A stretch of 29,104 nucleotides of DNA. Origin: Microbacterium sp. p3-SID336 (lineage in GTDB: Bacteria > Actinomycetota > Actinomycetes > Actinomycetales > Microbacteriaceae). Made by a program: the position numbers and the translations under genes. The notes under the pieces are model-generated. The model was not told where the DNA came from. It worked only from the letters and a program-made list of their open reading frames with translations, and ran no database searches. Of the stretch, positions 1-8,559 are shown piece by piece; position 1 is the stretch's first letter; each line of letters opens with the position of its first letter. Location: the NCBI RefSeq assembly GCF_025143365.1, contig NZ_JALXPE010000050.1:1-29104 (forward strand). Reading direction: 5' to 3'.

Positions 1-40
1 CCCCCCCCGGGGGGGGGGGGGGGGGGGGGCCCCCCCCCCC
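1..40. repeat. C8-G21-C11 homopolymer block
   Basis: The first 40 bases are eight C, twenty-one G and eleven C with no other base. The block lies just after the stop codon of the minus-strand SHOCT gene, so it could form a pure G:C hairpin there. A block this pure at the very edge of a sequence is more likely an assembly or sequencing artefact, or a contig-end artefact, than biology. No gene is assigned to it. Confidence 0.7.
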
Positions 41-51
41 GCGGCGATGCC

Positions 52-438
52 CTACCGGAGGGCTTTGGCTTTGATGAGGTCGTACTCGCCGTCCGTGATG
101 GTGCCGGCGTCGAGGAGGGCCTTGGCCTTCGCGATCTCCTCGCTCGGGCTGCTGCCGGCGACCTGCTGGATGTAGGCGTCCGCGGCGTCCTGCGCACGTC
201 GCGCCTCGGCGCTGCTGCGCTCGGCCATCCCGCCTCCTCGGGCGATGAGGTACACGAGAGCCGTGAGGAACGGGACGAAGATCAGGAAGACCATCCAGAT
301 CGCCTTCGCCCAGCCGTTCAGCCGGTGATCGCGGAACAGATCGGCGATGATCGCGAACAGCGCGAACAGGTACGCGGTGAACGCGAAGATCCAGAGGAAC
401 CACCAGATGATGTCCCAGAACGACGACCAGAAGCCCAT
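52..438 (-). CDS. PLDc_N-like / SHOCT domain membrane protein 1
   Basis: This is a 128-residue membrane protein of unknown function. The N-terminal 65 residues form two strongly hydrophobic segments (about 6-28 and 42-63) joined by the loop IADLFRDHRLNGWAKAIW, a pattern seen in the PLDc_N (phospholipase D nuclease N-terminal) family. The last 30 residues (EEIAKAKALLDAGTITDGEYDLIKAKAL) are a SHOCT domain, a short oligomerisation module. The ATG at 438 is chosen over an upstream in-frame ATG because GGAGAGGG lies just before it and the paralogue at 16666-17052 starts at the same residue. That paralogue has identical length and very similar sequence. The gene is divergent from SulP 1 and shares the operator at 530-541. 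The exact role is unknown; membrane location is well supported. Confidence 0.85.
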   Translation of the reverse strand: MGFWSSFWDIIWWFLWIFAFTAYLFALFAIIADLFRDHRLNGWAKAIWMVFLIFVPFLTALVYLIARGGGMAERSSAEARRAQDAADAYIQQVAGSSPSEEIAKAKALLDAGTITDGEYDLIKAKALR

Positions 439-483
439 GACCCGCCCTCTCCGTGCGCCGCACTGCGCGGTCGGCACGCTCGG

Positions 484-489
484 ACCTTA
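484..489 (-). promoter_or_regulatory. Predicted -10 element for SHOCT protein 1
   Basis: Read on the minus strand this is TAAGGT, a good TANNNT hexamer, 46 bp upstream of the ATG at 438. It lies 40 bp downstream of the operator at 530-541, about one helical turn further than the 30-bp spacing of most other promoters of the set. No TTGACA-like -35 is visible, which fits an activator-dependent promoter. Prediction only. Confidence 0.4.
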
Positions 490-529
490 CTCGTCGCCTC
501 TCGGTGCGCGCACCGGCACGGCACCGACT

Positions 530-541
530 TCACCCGGGTGA
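530..541. promoter_or_regulatory. Abutting inverted-repeat operator (type A) between SHOCT 1 and SulP 1
   Basis: TCACCCGGGTGA is a perfect 12-bp palindrome. It sits between divergent genes, centred about 97 bp upstream of the SHOCT start (438) and 87 bp upstream of the SulP start (623). Copies of the same half-site occur upstream of many genes in this window. The half-site GGGTGA resembles the core of the MalT box (GGGGAKGAGG), which fits recognition by the MalT-like LAL regulators encoded here; that link is inference. Confidence 0.7.
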
Positions 542-570
542 TCGGCCCGCGCGCAGACGCGGAGTACGCG

Positions 571-576
571 CAGTGT
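571..576 (+). promoter_or_regulatory. Predicted -10 element for SulP 1
   Basis: CAGTGT lies 29 bp after the operator at 530-541, close to the spacing seen at the other promoters of the set. It keeps the most conserved -10 positions, A at 2 and T at 6. Transcription would start near 583 and leave a leader of about 40 bases with the ribosome site GGAGGGAG (610-617). Confidence 0.4.
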
Positions 577-622
577 CAGGATCGGGCGCAGTACGCTTCC
601 CGAAACGGCGGAGGGAGCGTCC

Positions 623-2296
623 ATGGGCGTTGCAGCGCACAGACCACCGTGGCTTCTCAGCACGCTCGACGGGTATCGCCGGCGCTGGCTGCTCTCGGAC
701 GTGATCGCCGGTCTGTCCGCCGGCGCCGTGGTGGTGCCGCAGGCCATGGCCTACGCGACCATCGCGAACCTCCCGGTGCAGATCGGCCTCTACACGTGCA
801 TCGTCCCGATGCTGGTGTACGCGCTCCTGGGCGGGAGTCGCGCGATGAGCGTGTCCACCACGTCGACCATCGCGACCCTCACCGCCACGACACTCGTGTC
901 GGCCGGTGTCGCCGCAGGCTCCGACGACGCCCTGGGCTCGCTCATGATGCTCACGCTGCTGGTGGGCGTGATCCTGCTGCTGGCACGCGCGTGCCGACTG
1001 GGGTCGCTCGTGGAGAACATCAGCGGCGCCACGGTGCTGGGGCTGAAGATCGGCGTCGGTGCGACCGTCGCGGTCGGCCAGCTGCCCAAGCTGCTGGGGG
1101 AGTCCGTCGACTTCTCGGGGCACGGATTCTTCCGCTCCCTGCTGGCCGTCGGCCAGGCGTTCGAGAGCGCGAATGCGGCGACCGTGGCTCTCTCGGCGGG
1201 CTCGATCGCCGTGCTGCTGCTGCTCAAGCGCTTCGCACCGCGAGTACCGGGCACCCTCCTCGTCGTACTCGGCGGCATCCTCCTGGTGTGGCTCGGACAC
1301 ATCGACGGGCTCGGTGTCGACCTGATCGCTCCGGTCGAGAGCGGACTGCCGACTCCCGGTGTGCCGGACTTCGCTCAGACCACGGCCCTGGTGCCTGGTG
1401 CCCTCGCGATCGCCGTCATGGCCTTCCTGGAATCGGCAGCCGTGGCGCGTAGCCTCCGTCAGGCGACCGAACCCCAGATCGACAGCGACCAGGAGCTGTT
1501 CGCGACCGGAGCGGCCAATACGGTCGGCTCCGTGTTCGGGGCGATGCCCGCGGCGGGAGGGTTCTCGCAGAGCGCGGTGAACCAGGGGGCGGGCGCCCGC
1601 TCGCAGCTCGCCACGATCGTGACCGTGGTGCTGGCGGTGCTGGTGGCGCTGTTCCTCGGCCCGGTGCTGAGCCTGCTCCCGGAGGCCACGCTCGCCGCGA
1701 TGGTGTTCGTCGCCGTCGCCGGCCTGATCGACATCCCGCTTCTGGTCAGCTGGGCGCGCATCAGCAGGGTGGACTTCTGGATCGCCACCGCCGTCGCCGC
1801 GATCGGTCTGACGGCGGGGCTGCTGCCTGCGGTGGCCGTCGGGGTGGTGGTGACGCTGATCCTGGTGCTGCGCGAGCTGAACGTGCCCCGGGTGCGTGTG
1901 ACAGGACGCCGCGGCGATTCGATCGGGCTCGAGTTGGAGCGCGGGCTGTACACCGCGAACGCTCTGGCCAACGAGCGCCTGATCCTGGACACGGTCGCGG
2001 CAGCCGAGCAGCCGGTGCGCCACGTCGTGCTCGGGTTGCGGCAGCAGGAGGTGATGTCGATCACGGTGCTGGACGCGCTGGAGAACCTGGACAGGGAGCT
2101 CTCACAGCTCGGCGTGACCCTCCATCTGGCCGCGCTGCCCGCCGCCGCGAGCGAGGTCGCCGCGCGCACGACGTGGTTCTCGGCGCTCGACCGAGCCGGT
2201 CGCGTGCACGACTCGGTGGACGAAGGCCTCACGGCGACGCAGGCGTCGGGGGCCTCCGGCGACGTTCACCCTGGTGAGGTGCCGGAGGAGCGCTGA
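623..2296 (+). CDS. SulP/SLC26-family anion transporter 1 with STAS domain
   Basis: This 557-residue integral membrane protein belongs to the SulP family, whose members move sulfate, bicarbonate or related anions across the cytoplasmic membrane. The N-terminal signature is clear: DVIAGLSAGAVVVPQAMAYA at about 25-44, followed by GLYTCIVPMLVYALLGGSR. A dozen or so hydrophobic segments follow to about residue 420, including the conserved stretch with ANTVGSVFGAMPAAGGFSQSAVN near 305-325. The C-terminal part (about 435-530) is a STAS domain, but it lacks the usual D-x-S-G-type loop and is more divergent than that of SulP 2. The ATG at 623 follows GGAGGGAG at good distance. The gene is divergent from SHOCT 1 and next to sulfatase and GAP genes, so sulfate is a plausible substrate, but the sequence alone does not prove it. 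Confidence 0.9.
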   Translation: MGVAAHRPPWLLSTLDGYRRRWLLSDVIAGLSAGAVVVPQAMAYATIANLPVQIGLYTCIVPMLVYALLGGSRAMSVSTTSTIATLTATTLVSAGVAAGSDDALGSLMMLTLLVGVILLLARACRLGSLVENISGATVLGLKIGVGATVAVGQLPKLLGESVDFSGHGFFRSLLAVGQAFESANAATVALSAGSIAVLLLLKRFAPRVPGTLLVVLGGILLVWLGHIDGLGVDLIAPVESGLPTPGVPDFAQTTALVPGALAIAVMAFLESAAVARSLRQATEPQIDSDQELFATGAANTVGSVFGAMPAAGGFSQSAVNQGAGARSQLATIVTVVLAVLVALFLGPVLSLLPEATLAAMVFVAVAGLIDIPLLVSWARISRVDFWIATAVAAIGLTAGLLPAVAVGVVVTLILVLRELNVPRVRVTGRRGDSIGLELERGLYTANALANERLILDTVAAAEQPVRHVVLGLRQQEVMSITVLDALENLDRELSQLGVTLHLAALPAAASEVAARTTWFSALDRAGRVHDSVDEGLTATQASGASGDVHPGEVPEER

Positions 2297-2321
2297 CACG
2301 GTCGGCGTGGATGCCTAGGCT
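2293..2321 (+). promoter_or_regulatory. Predicted housekeeping promoter for the FUSC gene
   Basis: CTGACA (2293-2298) and TAGGCT (2316-2321) are separated by 17 bp, close to the primary sigma consensus. The -35 overlaps the SulP 1 stop codon. Transcription would start near 2328, giving a leader of about 90 bases before the ATG at 2417. Confidence 0.5.
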
Positions 2322-2416
2322 GGCGGCCACAGAAGCCGCGGCCGCAGGGCCGCAGATCCAGGGCGGGGGCCGAGGATGATGAGAGACAGGGGTGCCGTCG
2401 CGCGGGGGCGGGCAGG

Positions 2417-3412
2417 ATGGCGACGTCGGCTCCCCTGAGGTGGCAGTGGTCGCGGTTCGGCCTCGGTCTGCTCTATGCGGTGCCGTCGCTGCTGGTCGCG
2501 CCGGCCGACCCACGTCTCGCGCTGGCGCTCAGCATCGGAGTGCTTCCAGCGGCGGCTATCGGGCTGCCTCCGCGGCGGCGCGCCAGAGCGGCGATCCCAT
2601 TGATCGGTGTGCTGACGGCTGTGGGCCTGCTGCTCGGCTCGGCCCTCGCGCTCGTGCCGGTGGTGGCGGTGCCGGCGATCGGCGCGCTGTCGGTGCTCTG
2701 CTGCCTCGCCGCCGCCCGGTCCAGGGCCGGACACGCGGCGTTGATCCTGGTCCTGCCCATGGTGGGCATCGGGCTGAGCTTCCCGCTGTCCGCAGCCAGC
2801 GGATGGCTCGCGGCGTTCGTCGTCGTGGGGTCGGTGTACGCGTGGTTGGTGTCGCTGCTGTGGCCGGAGCGGAACACGCGCCCGGTGCCGCTGCCTGCGG
2901 TGCCGCGGGGGCGGGCCATGGTCTTGTACGGCTTCCTGCTCGGGATCGCCGCCGCCACGGCCGCGACGATCGGCTTCGCGACCGGGCTGAAGCATGTCGG
3001 CTGGGCCACGGCGGCCGTGCTGCTGGTGATGCGGCCCGTGCGCGGGCAGGTGGTGGCGCGCAGCTTCGGCCGTGCGGGCGCGGTGCTGGTGGGAGCGCTG
3101 GCCGCCGCAGGAGTCGCCGCGCTCGCCCCCGGGGGCTGGGGTGCGGGGGTCGCGATCGCGGCGGCCGTGGCCTGCCTGTGCGCGGTGAATGAGAGCCGCT
3201 GGTACGTGGCGCCTGCCTTCTCCACGTTCCTCGTGCTCACGCTGCTGCTGTGCACGTCCGAGGTGGCTCCTGCCGAGCGGTTCCTGGAGCGGACGCTGGA
3301 GACGCTGCTCGGGGTGGGACTCGCCCTCGTCTTCGGCGCGCTGGTGCCGGCCCTCCTCGGCATGCGTGGGCGCAGCAGGCAGGCGAGGGAGATGGTGAGC
3401 ACATCGGTGTGA
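2417..3412 (+). CDS. FUSC-family membrane protein
   Basis: This 331-residue polytopic membrane protein has two blocks of hydrophobic segments separated by a short polar linker with WPERNTRPVPLP (about 150-165). That layout is typical of FUSC/aromatic-acid-exporter-like proteins. The second block contains the region GLKHVGWATAAVLLVMRPVRGQVVARSFGRAGAVLVG (about 190-226), which resembles the conserved FUSC core. FUSC relatives export small organic compounds such as fusaric acid or aromatic acids, but no substrate can be assigned here. It lacks the large cytoplasmic domain of the longer (about 650-residue) family members. The ATG at 2417 follows GGGCAGG. It has its own sigma70-like promoter and is not obviously part of the GGGTGA regulon. 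Confidence 0.75.
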   Translation: MATSAPLRWQWSRFGLGLLYAVPSLLVAPADPRLALALSIGVLPAAAIGLPPRRRARAAIPLIGVLTAVGLLLGSALALVPVVAVPAIGALSVLCCLAAARSRAGHAALILVLPMVGIGLSFPLSAASGWLAAFVVVGSVYAWLVSLLWPERNTRPVPLPAVPRGRAMVLYGFLLGIAAATAATIGFATGLKHVGWATAAVLLVMRPVRGQVVARSFGRAGAVLVGALAAAGVAALAPGGWGAGVAIAAAVACLCAVNESRWYVAPAFSTFLVLTLLLCTSEVAPAERFLERTLETLLGVGLALVFGALVPALLGMRGRSRQAREMVSTSV

Positions 3413-3418
3413 GGAGGG

Positions 3419-3451
3419 TATTGCGGGACCGCTCCCGCCCTGCAATATACT
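3419..3451 (+). promoter_or_regulatory. Promoter with overlapping inverted repeat upstream of LAL regulator 1
   Basis: TATACT (3446-3451) is a near-consensus -10, with a possible -35 TTGCGG (3421-3426) at 19-bp spacing. An inverted repeat, TATTGC (3419-3424) with GCAATA (3442-3447) and internal GCGGG/CCCGC, spans the whole promoter core. Such a repeat could be an operator for a repressor or for autoregulation. The GGGTGA half-site is absent here. Transcription would start near 3458; the ribosome site is the GGGGGG run at 3482-3487. Confidence 0.5.
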
Positions 3452-3493
3452 GCCGCCGAGGGGGAGAGCCACGTCGATATCGGGGGGTAACCG

Positions 3494-6080
3494 ATGGCGA
3501 ATGGTCCTCACGGCGGAGAACGGACCTGCTGTCCGATCCCCGCCTCACTGAACGGCGACGTACGAAGGGAACGACTGCTCACGCGGCTCACAGCCGCACT
3601 GGACGAACCGTGGACGCTCACACTCGTGAGCGCTCCGGCCGGGGCCGGCAAGACGCGCCTGCTCGCGCAGTGGGCGCGGGACCGGCAGGCCGAGCCGGAC
3701 ACGGAGGTCGTGTGGGTGTCCCTGGAGCAGGGCGAGGGGGAGCTGCCGCGCGTGCGGACCGCCCTGGAAGAGCTCGTCGACCCCGACCTCCGCGCTGCGA
3801 TGGCGGCGGTGCCGTCCGACCGCTCGGCTGCCACGATCCGCGCGTTCGCGAGGTCGCTGGGCGACGCGCGCGGGCGGATCGTCATCATCATCGACGACGT
3901 GCACCGCATCGAGGACGAGGACGTGGCGCAGCGGCTGTCGACCTTCGTCCAGCACGTCCCCGGCAACGTGCACGTCGTGCTCTCCGGGCGCGGCACGCGG
4001 ATGATCCCCCTTGCCCGACGCCGCATCACCGGCGTGGCCCTGGAGCTGGACAGTCAGGCGCTGGCGTTCACACCCGCGGAGGTGCGGGCGTTCTTCCTGG
4101 CGCGCGGCATCAGGCTGTCGCAGGGGGAGATCAGCACGGTGATCGCCCGCACCGAGGGCTGGGCCGCCGGACTGCAGCTCACCCTGCTCGCGGCGGGCGG
4201 TGGGGCGGTCGCTGCGCATCCCCTGCGCGGCGACGATCCCAAGCTGGCGGACTACTTCCGTGAGGAGGTGCTCGCGGAGCTCGACGAGGGGCTGCGGGAG
4301 TTCCTGGAGGCCACAGCGGTCGTCGACGGCTTCACGTCCGAGCTCGCCGCGGTGCTGACCGGTAGCGCGCACGCGGCTCCGGTGATCGACCGCCTGCTCC
4401 GGCTCAACGTGCTGTCAGGGCCGGACGAGCACGAGCCGCCCCGCTACCACTACCATCCGCTGCTCCGGGAGTTCCTCCGCGGGCGGCTGCGCGCCGACGG
4501 GGACGCCAGGATCGATCGGCTGGAGGGTCTCGCCGCCGAGTGGTTCGCCGCACGCGGAGAGCACCTGGCCGCGCTGGAGCACGCCGTGCACAGTGGAGAC
4601 CAAATGTGCATGAGCGCGATCCTGCGCCACTGCGGCATGCAGCTGCTGCTGGAAGGGCGCGTGGCCGAGGTGCGCACGGCGACAGCGCAGCTCCCTGCGA
4701 CCATGCGGTCGGGTACCGCGGCGCGCATGCTGATCGCGGCCACCGAGCTCGCCCACGGAAACGCGTCCGCCGCGGCAGTCGCGCTTCCGCTCGTCCTCGA
4801 GCCGGGGGAGAGCGAGGCGCAGCGACGGTGGCGGGTCGGGCTGGCGCTGCACATGGCACTCCGCCGTGGCGGCGTGGTGGACGCGGTCGACGAACTCGAC
4901 CTCGAATGCCGGGCGCTGCCGGGCGAGGAGCAGCTCGACACCTACGCGTTCCTCCAGGCCGCCATGGGCGAGCTGTTCGCGGGCGACCTGGGCCGTGCAG
5001 AGGAGTTCGCGCGCTTCGCCGTCGACCTCGCCAAGGCGACCGGTGCTGGCGCCGCGGAGCTGCAGGCCCAGGGCGTGCTCACCACGAGCGCGCTGTTCCG
5101 CGGGCGGATGCGGGAGGCGTCGAACGCGGGCGCCGCGCTCGACCGGCGCTGGCGGGAGCTGGGCCAGCCCGACAACGCCTTCTTCGAGGTGACCAGGGTC
5201 TGGCGGGCATGGGTGCCCTACGAGGGCATGCGCGATCGACGCCGGTGCGGCGCTGGGCGAGGCGGCCCGGGTGCTCGATGCGGGCGGTGAGGCGGCGATC
5301 GCCCGCGGTCTGCACGGCATGCGGGCGCTGCTGTCCGCTGACCGCGCGGGCGACCCCCACGCGGCGGCCGTCGCCCTGTGCGAGGAGCTGTCGCCGCGGG
5401 ACGATCTCCCGCTGCCCCCGCACTGGTACGCCATGATGGGCGGCTTCGCCGTGCGCGCACTCGACCGGCTGCACGAGCCGAGCGTGCGCGACCGCTTCAT
5501 CACGGACGTCGAGGCGGCGCTGGGGGAGACGGGCGACGTGCTCGTGCTCCGTGCCATCGCCGCGCTGCACGACCGCAGTGACGGGCTCGCCCGCGGTGCC
5601 CTCGCGCCGGTGCTGGAGGGGTCGGCGCCGTGTCTGCTGCCCGCCTCGATGATCGACGCCTGGCTCGTGGAGGCGCAGCTGGACGTGCTCGACGGCGAGC
5701 CCGATCGTGCGCAGCTCGCCCTCGCGACCGCCCTGGCGCTCGCGGAGCCGGAGGAGCACGTGCGCCGGGTCGCCGAGGCCGGCCCGGTGGTGACCAGGCT
5801 GCTCGCGGCGCGCGCGACCGCGGGCTCGCGCACGCGCTTCGCGGAGACCGTGCGCGAGCGGCTCGCCGCGGCAGGCGTCCTCCTGGAGGAGGAGCTCACG
5901 CAGCGCGAGCGGATCGTGCTCGCCGCGCTCAGCCGCAACGCCACGCTGCGGGAGATCGCGACGCAGGAGTTCATCTCGCCGAACACGGTGAAGACGCACG
6001 TGCGCAACATCTACCGCAAGCTCGGGGTGTCGGACAGGGAAGGGGTCACGGCGGCCGCGCACGCCCTCGGGATCTCCTGA
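3494..6080 (+). pseudogene. LAL (MalT-like) LuxR-family transcriptional activator 1, frameshifted
   Basis: The gene encodes a large ATP-binding LuxR-family regulator in two overlapping frames. Frame one, 3494-5290, carries a P-loop ATPase with Walker A APAGAGKT (47-54) and Walker B RIVIIIDDVH (128-137), then the start of a helical TPR-like region. The other frame runs on to 6080; its first plausible start is the GTG at 5271. It ends in a LuxR helix-turn-helix (LTQRERIVLAAL...SPNTVKTHVRNIYRKLGV, last 60 residues). The helical sequence passes from ...VPYEG in the first frame to AIDAGAALGEAARVLDAGG in the second near 5228-5235. Adding GC to the run at ATGCGCGATC would give one open frame of about 862 residues, matching the intact paralogue of 847. 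It may be a real loss of function, slippage or a sequencing error. The two halves overlap by 20 bases, so coupled expression of separate proteins is also possible. Confidence 0.8.
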
Positions 6081-6104
6081 GGGGCCGCGGCCGCCGTCGC
6101 CGGC

Positions 6105-8447
6105 TCAGTCCCTGGCCATCGCCGCCGCCAGGTGCGCCTCCAGGTCGAGGTACGCGTCGTCGGCGATGTCGAACACGACCTGGGCGATCTCGCCGCCGGT
6201 GAAGTCGAAGCCGTAGCCGTACAGGGACGACACCGGGTCGGCGCTGTCCCGCCCGATCGTCAGACCCTCGCCGCACAGGGAGAAGTGCCCGAGCACGGTG
6301 CGGATCTGCTTCTCGTCGACCTTCTCGTCATCGATGTACAGCCGTGCGGGCCCGGTACCCTCGCGGTACTCGCCCATGCCCTCCTTGACGAACTCGACGC
6401 CGACGATGTGTCGACCGGAGGTCGGAGCGGGGCCCGAGATGCGGTCCTCCGGAGGGATACCGAGGAAGTTGTACACGTAGTGCACCTGCCCGTCCTTCAC
6501 GACGAGCGCATGCCCGCCGAACCGGGAACCGTGCGCGAAGATCACCCCTTCGGTGTCGGGGGTGAACTCCACCTCCGCGGCGATCTTGAACGAGACGCCG
6601 TGGGTGTTGGCGGCGGATCGCTCCGGTACCTCGCTCGTGCCGGGGTAATACACGAAGCGCCCCGACGGCGGCGCCGGCTGGTGGAACTCCATCGCCACGA
6701 AGGTCTCGAAGTCCTTGGGGTTGCCAATGATCTGCAGGTCGTTGAGCGGCAGCACGGCGTTCTCCTTCGCGACCCGCATCCACAGCTCCATCAGCTGCTC
6801 GACGCGATCCGGGTGCTCGGCAGCGAGGTCGTGCGCCTCGGCACGGTCGACATCCGTGTGATACAGCTCCCACCGGTCCTCGTCGAAGTGGCCACGACCG
6901 CTGATCGGCCCGTGCACGGTGACGGCCTTCCACCCCTCGTGCCAGATGCCGCGCTGGCCGAACATCTCGTAGTACTGGGTCTTCTTCTCGGTCGGCGCAT
7001 CGGGCGCCGCGTCGAAGGAGTATGCCATCGAGACGCCGGAGAGCGGCGTCTGCTTCACGCCGTTGTACGTGTCGGGGAAGTCGACTCCGCACGCCTCCAG
7101 GATGGTCGGCACGATGTCGGTCGAGTGGTGGTACTGGTGGCGCACCTCGCCGCGGGCCTTCATGCCGGCGGGCCAGTGGATCACGAGCGGGTCGCACACG
7201 CCGCCCTGATAGGTGTAGCGCTTGAACATCTTGTACGGCGTGGAGAACGCCGCCGCCCACCCCGTCGGGTAGTGGTTGTACGTGTCGGGGGAGCCGAGCT
7301 TGTCGACCATGCGCAGGTTCTCGGCCTCGTCGTCGGGGTAGCCGCCGAAGATCTTGCCCTCGTTGACCGAGCCGTTCGGGCTGCCCTCGCCCGAGGCGCC
7401 GTTGTCGGCGCAGTAGATGATGAGCGTGTTGTCGAGCTGCCCCGACTCCTCCAGATAGTCGACGATGCGGCCGACCTGCGCATCGGTGTACTCGCTGAAG
7501 CCGGCGTACACCTCGGCCATGCGGGAGAACATCGCCTTCTCCTCGTCGTTCAGCGTGTCCCACGGGCGCACTTCGTCGGCGGCCGAGAAGGAGCCGTCCG
7601 GCATCGGATTGAGCGCGGTCAGCTCGGTGTCCTCCGGCAGGATCCCCTTCTCGATCATGCGCGCGAGCACCCACTCGCGATAGGCCTCGTAGCCGTCGTC
7701 GAACACCCCCTTGTAGCGGTCGATGTACTCCTGCGGCGCATGGTGCGGGGCGTGGTTCGCGCCGGGGCAGAACCAGAGATACCAGGGCTTGTCTGGCTCG
7801 GTCTGCTTCACGTCACGGATCATCGACAGCGCCTGGTCGGCGAGGTCCTTCGAGAGGTGGTAGCCGTCCTCCGGGAGGTAGGGCTGGTCGATGTAGTGGT
7901 TGTCCTCCGCGAGTGACGGGTACCAGTTGTTGGTCTCGCCGCCGATGAATCCGTAGAAACGGTCGTATCCCTGAGCGAGAGGCCAGTGCTTCTTCGAGGC
8001 GCCCGCGGTCCACTCGTCGATCGGCACATTGTGGTTCTTGCCCACCCAGAACGTCGACCACCCGGCGTCGCGGAGGATGTGCGCCATCGTCACGTTCGAC
8101 TCCGGGATGTGCGAGTTGTAGCCGGGGAACCCGGTCGAGGACTCGGAGATGGTGGCGAAGCCGTTGAGGTGGTGGTTGCGTCCGGTCAGGAACGTGGAGC
8201 GGGTGGGCGAGCACAGCGCGGTCGTGTGCCACTGCGAGTACGTGAGCCCGTTCTGCGCGAGGCGGTCCATGGTCGGCATGTTGATGCGGCCGCCGTAGGG
8301 CGACCATGCGGCCATGCCGGTGTCGTCGTACAGGACCACGAGGACGTTGGGCGCCCCCTGCGGGGGTCTGGCGGGAAGGAACGCGTCCCAGTCCGCTTCC
8401 GAGTCGCGAACGTCGAGCTCGATCCTGCCCTGGAAGTCGCGGGTCAT
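6105..8447 (-). CDS. Arylsulfatase 1 (alkaline-phosphatase superfamily), cytoplasmic
   Basis: This 780-residue protein belongs to the sulfatase family, which hydrolyses sulfate esters using a formylglycine made from cysteine. It has the metal-binding DDTG (about 41-44) and the signature CSPTRSTFLTGRN starting at Cys79, the CxPxR motif modified by formylglycine-generating enzyme. GANHAPHHAP and CADNGASGEGSPNGS are further family blocks. The C-terminal 170 residues (from about RFVYYPGTSEVPER) look like a beta-rich, LamG-like domain. There is no signal peptide, so it should act inside the cell, where FGE (23293-24186) can modify it. I chose the ATG at 8447, not 8453, because GAAGGAG sits six bases before it and directly abuts the other; the paralogue 20934-23267 aligns from the same point. 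Physiological substrate unknown. Confidence 0.9.
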   Translation of the reverse strand: MTRDFQGRIELDVRDSEADWDAFLPARPPQGAPNVLVVLYDDTGMAAWSPYGGRINMPTMDRLAQNGLTYSQWHTTALCSPTRSTFLTGRNHHLNGFATISESSTGFPGYNSHIPESNVTMAHILRDAGWSTFWVGKNHNVPIDEWTAGASKKHWPLAQGYDRFYGFIGGETNNWYPSLAEDNHYIDQPYLPEDGYHLSKDLADQALSMIRDVKQTEPDKPWYLWFCPGANHAPHHAPQEYIDRYKGVFDDGYEAYREWVLARMIEKGILPEDTELTALNPMPDGSFSAADEVRPWDTLNDEEKAMFSRMAEVYAGFSEYTDAQVGRIVDYLEESGQLDNTLIIYCADNGASGEGSPNGSVNEGKIFGGYPDDEAENLRMVDKLGSPDTYNHYPTGWAAAFSTPYKMFKRYTYQGGVCDPLVIHWPAGMKARGEVRHQYHHSTDIVPTILEACGVDFPDTYNGVKQTPLSGVSMAYSFDAAPDAPTEKKTQYYEMFGQRGIWHEGWKAVTVHGPISGRGHFDEDRWELYHTDVDRAEAHDLAAEHPDRVEQLMELWMRVAKENAVLPLNDLQIIGNPKDFETFVAMEFHQPAPPSGRFVYYPGTSEVPERSAANTHGVSFKIAAEVEFTPDTEGVIFAHGSRFGGHALVVKDGQVHYVYNFLGIPPEDRISGPAPTSGRHIVGVEFVKEGMGEYREGTGPARLYIDDEKVDEKQIRTVLGHFSLCGEGLTIGRDSADPVSSLYGYGFDFTGGEIAQVVFDIADDAYLDLEAHLAAAMARD

Positions 8448-8486
8448 GTCCATCTCCTTCGTCTCAGCCGTCTTGCGCTTATCCGC

Positions 8487-8492
8487 AACGTA
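8487..8492 (-). promoter_or_regulatory. Candidate -10 element for sulfatase 1
   Basis: On the minus strand this reads TACGTT, a TANNNT hexamer 39 bp downstream of the distal operator copy (8532-8543). A second candidate, GATAAG at 8478-8483, lies 28 bp downstream of the proximal copy (8512-8523). The sequence does not decide between them. Confidence 0.35.
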
Positions 8493-8511
8493 CTGGGGTG
8501 GGAGCTCGGGG

Positions 8512-8543
8512 TCACCCGGGTGAGCCCGCGTTCATCCGGGTGA
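8512..8543. promoter_or_regulatory. Tandem type A operators upstream of sulfatase 1
   Basis: Two abutting inverted repeats lie side by side: TCACCCGGGTGA (8512-8523, perfect palindrome) and TCATCCGGGTGA (8532-8543, one deviation). Their centres are exactly 20 bp apart, about two turns of DNA, so two dimers would lie on the same face. They stand 70 and 90 bp upstream of the sulfatase start at 8447. Confidence 0.7.
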
Positions 8544-8559
8544 TTATCACGTCCTCGGG

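Noticed and set aside
530..2023. Long minus-strand open frame opposite SulP 1
   Set aside because: It is Arg/His/Gln-rich without any domain, lies opposite a clear transporter, and is typical of GC-rich antisense shadows.
2266..2277. TCACCCTGGTGA near the end of SulP 1 as another type A operator
   Set aside because: It lies inside coding sequence, and the downstream FUSC promoter already has good -35 and -10 elements 15-40 bp away at unusual spacing; possibly chance.
5215..5290. Programmed ribosomal frameshift in LAL 1
   Set aside because: No slippery heptamer or clear downstream structure is visible; a lost GC dinucleotide explains the data more simply.
6081..6104. GGCCGCGGCC palindrome between LAL 1 and sulfatase 1 as a terminator
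   Set aside because: The palindrome has no loop and is short; a terminator cannot be supported in this 24-base gap.
8451..8453. First in-frame ATG of sulfatase 1 as its start
   Set aside because: GAAGGAG directly abuts it with no spacing; the ATG at 8447 has correct spacing and matches the paralogue.
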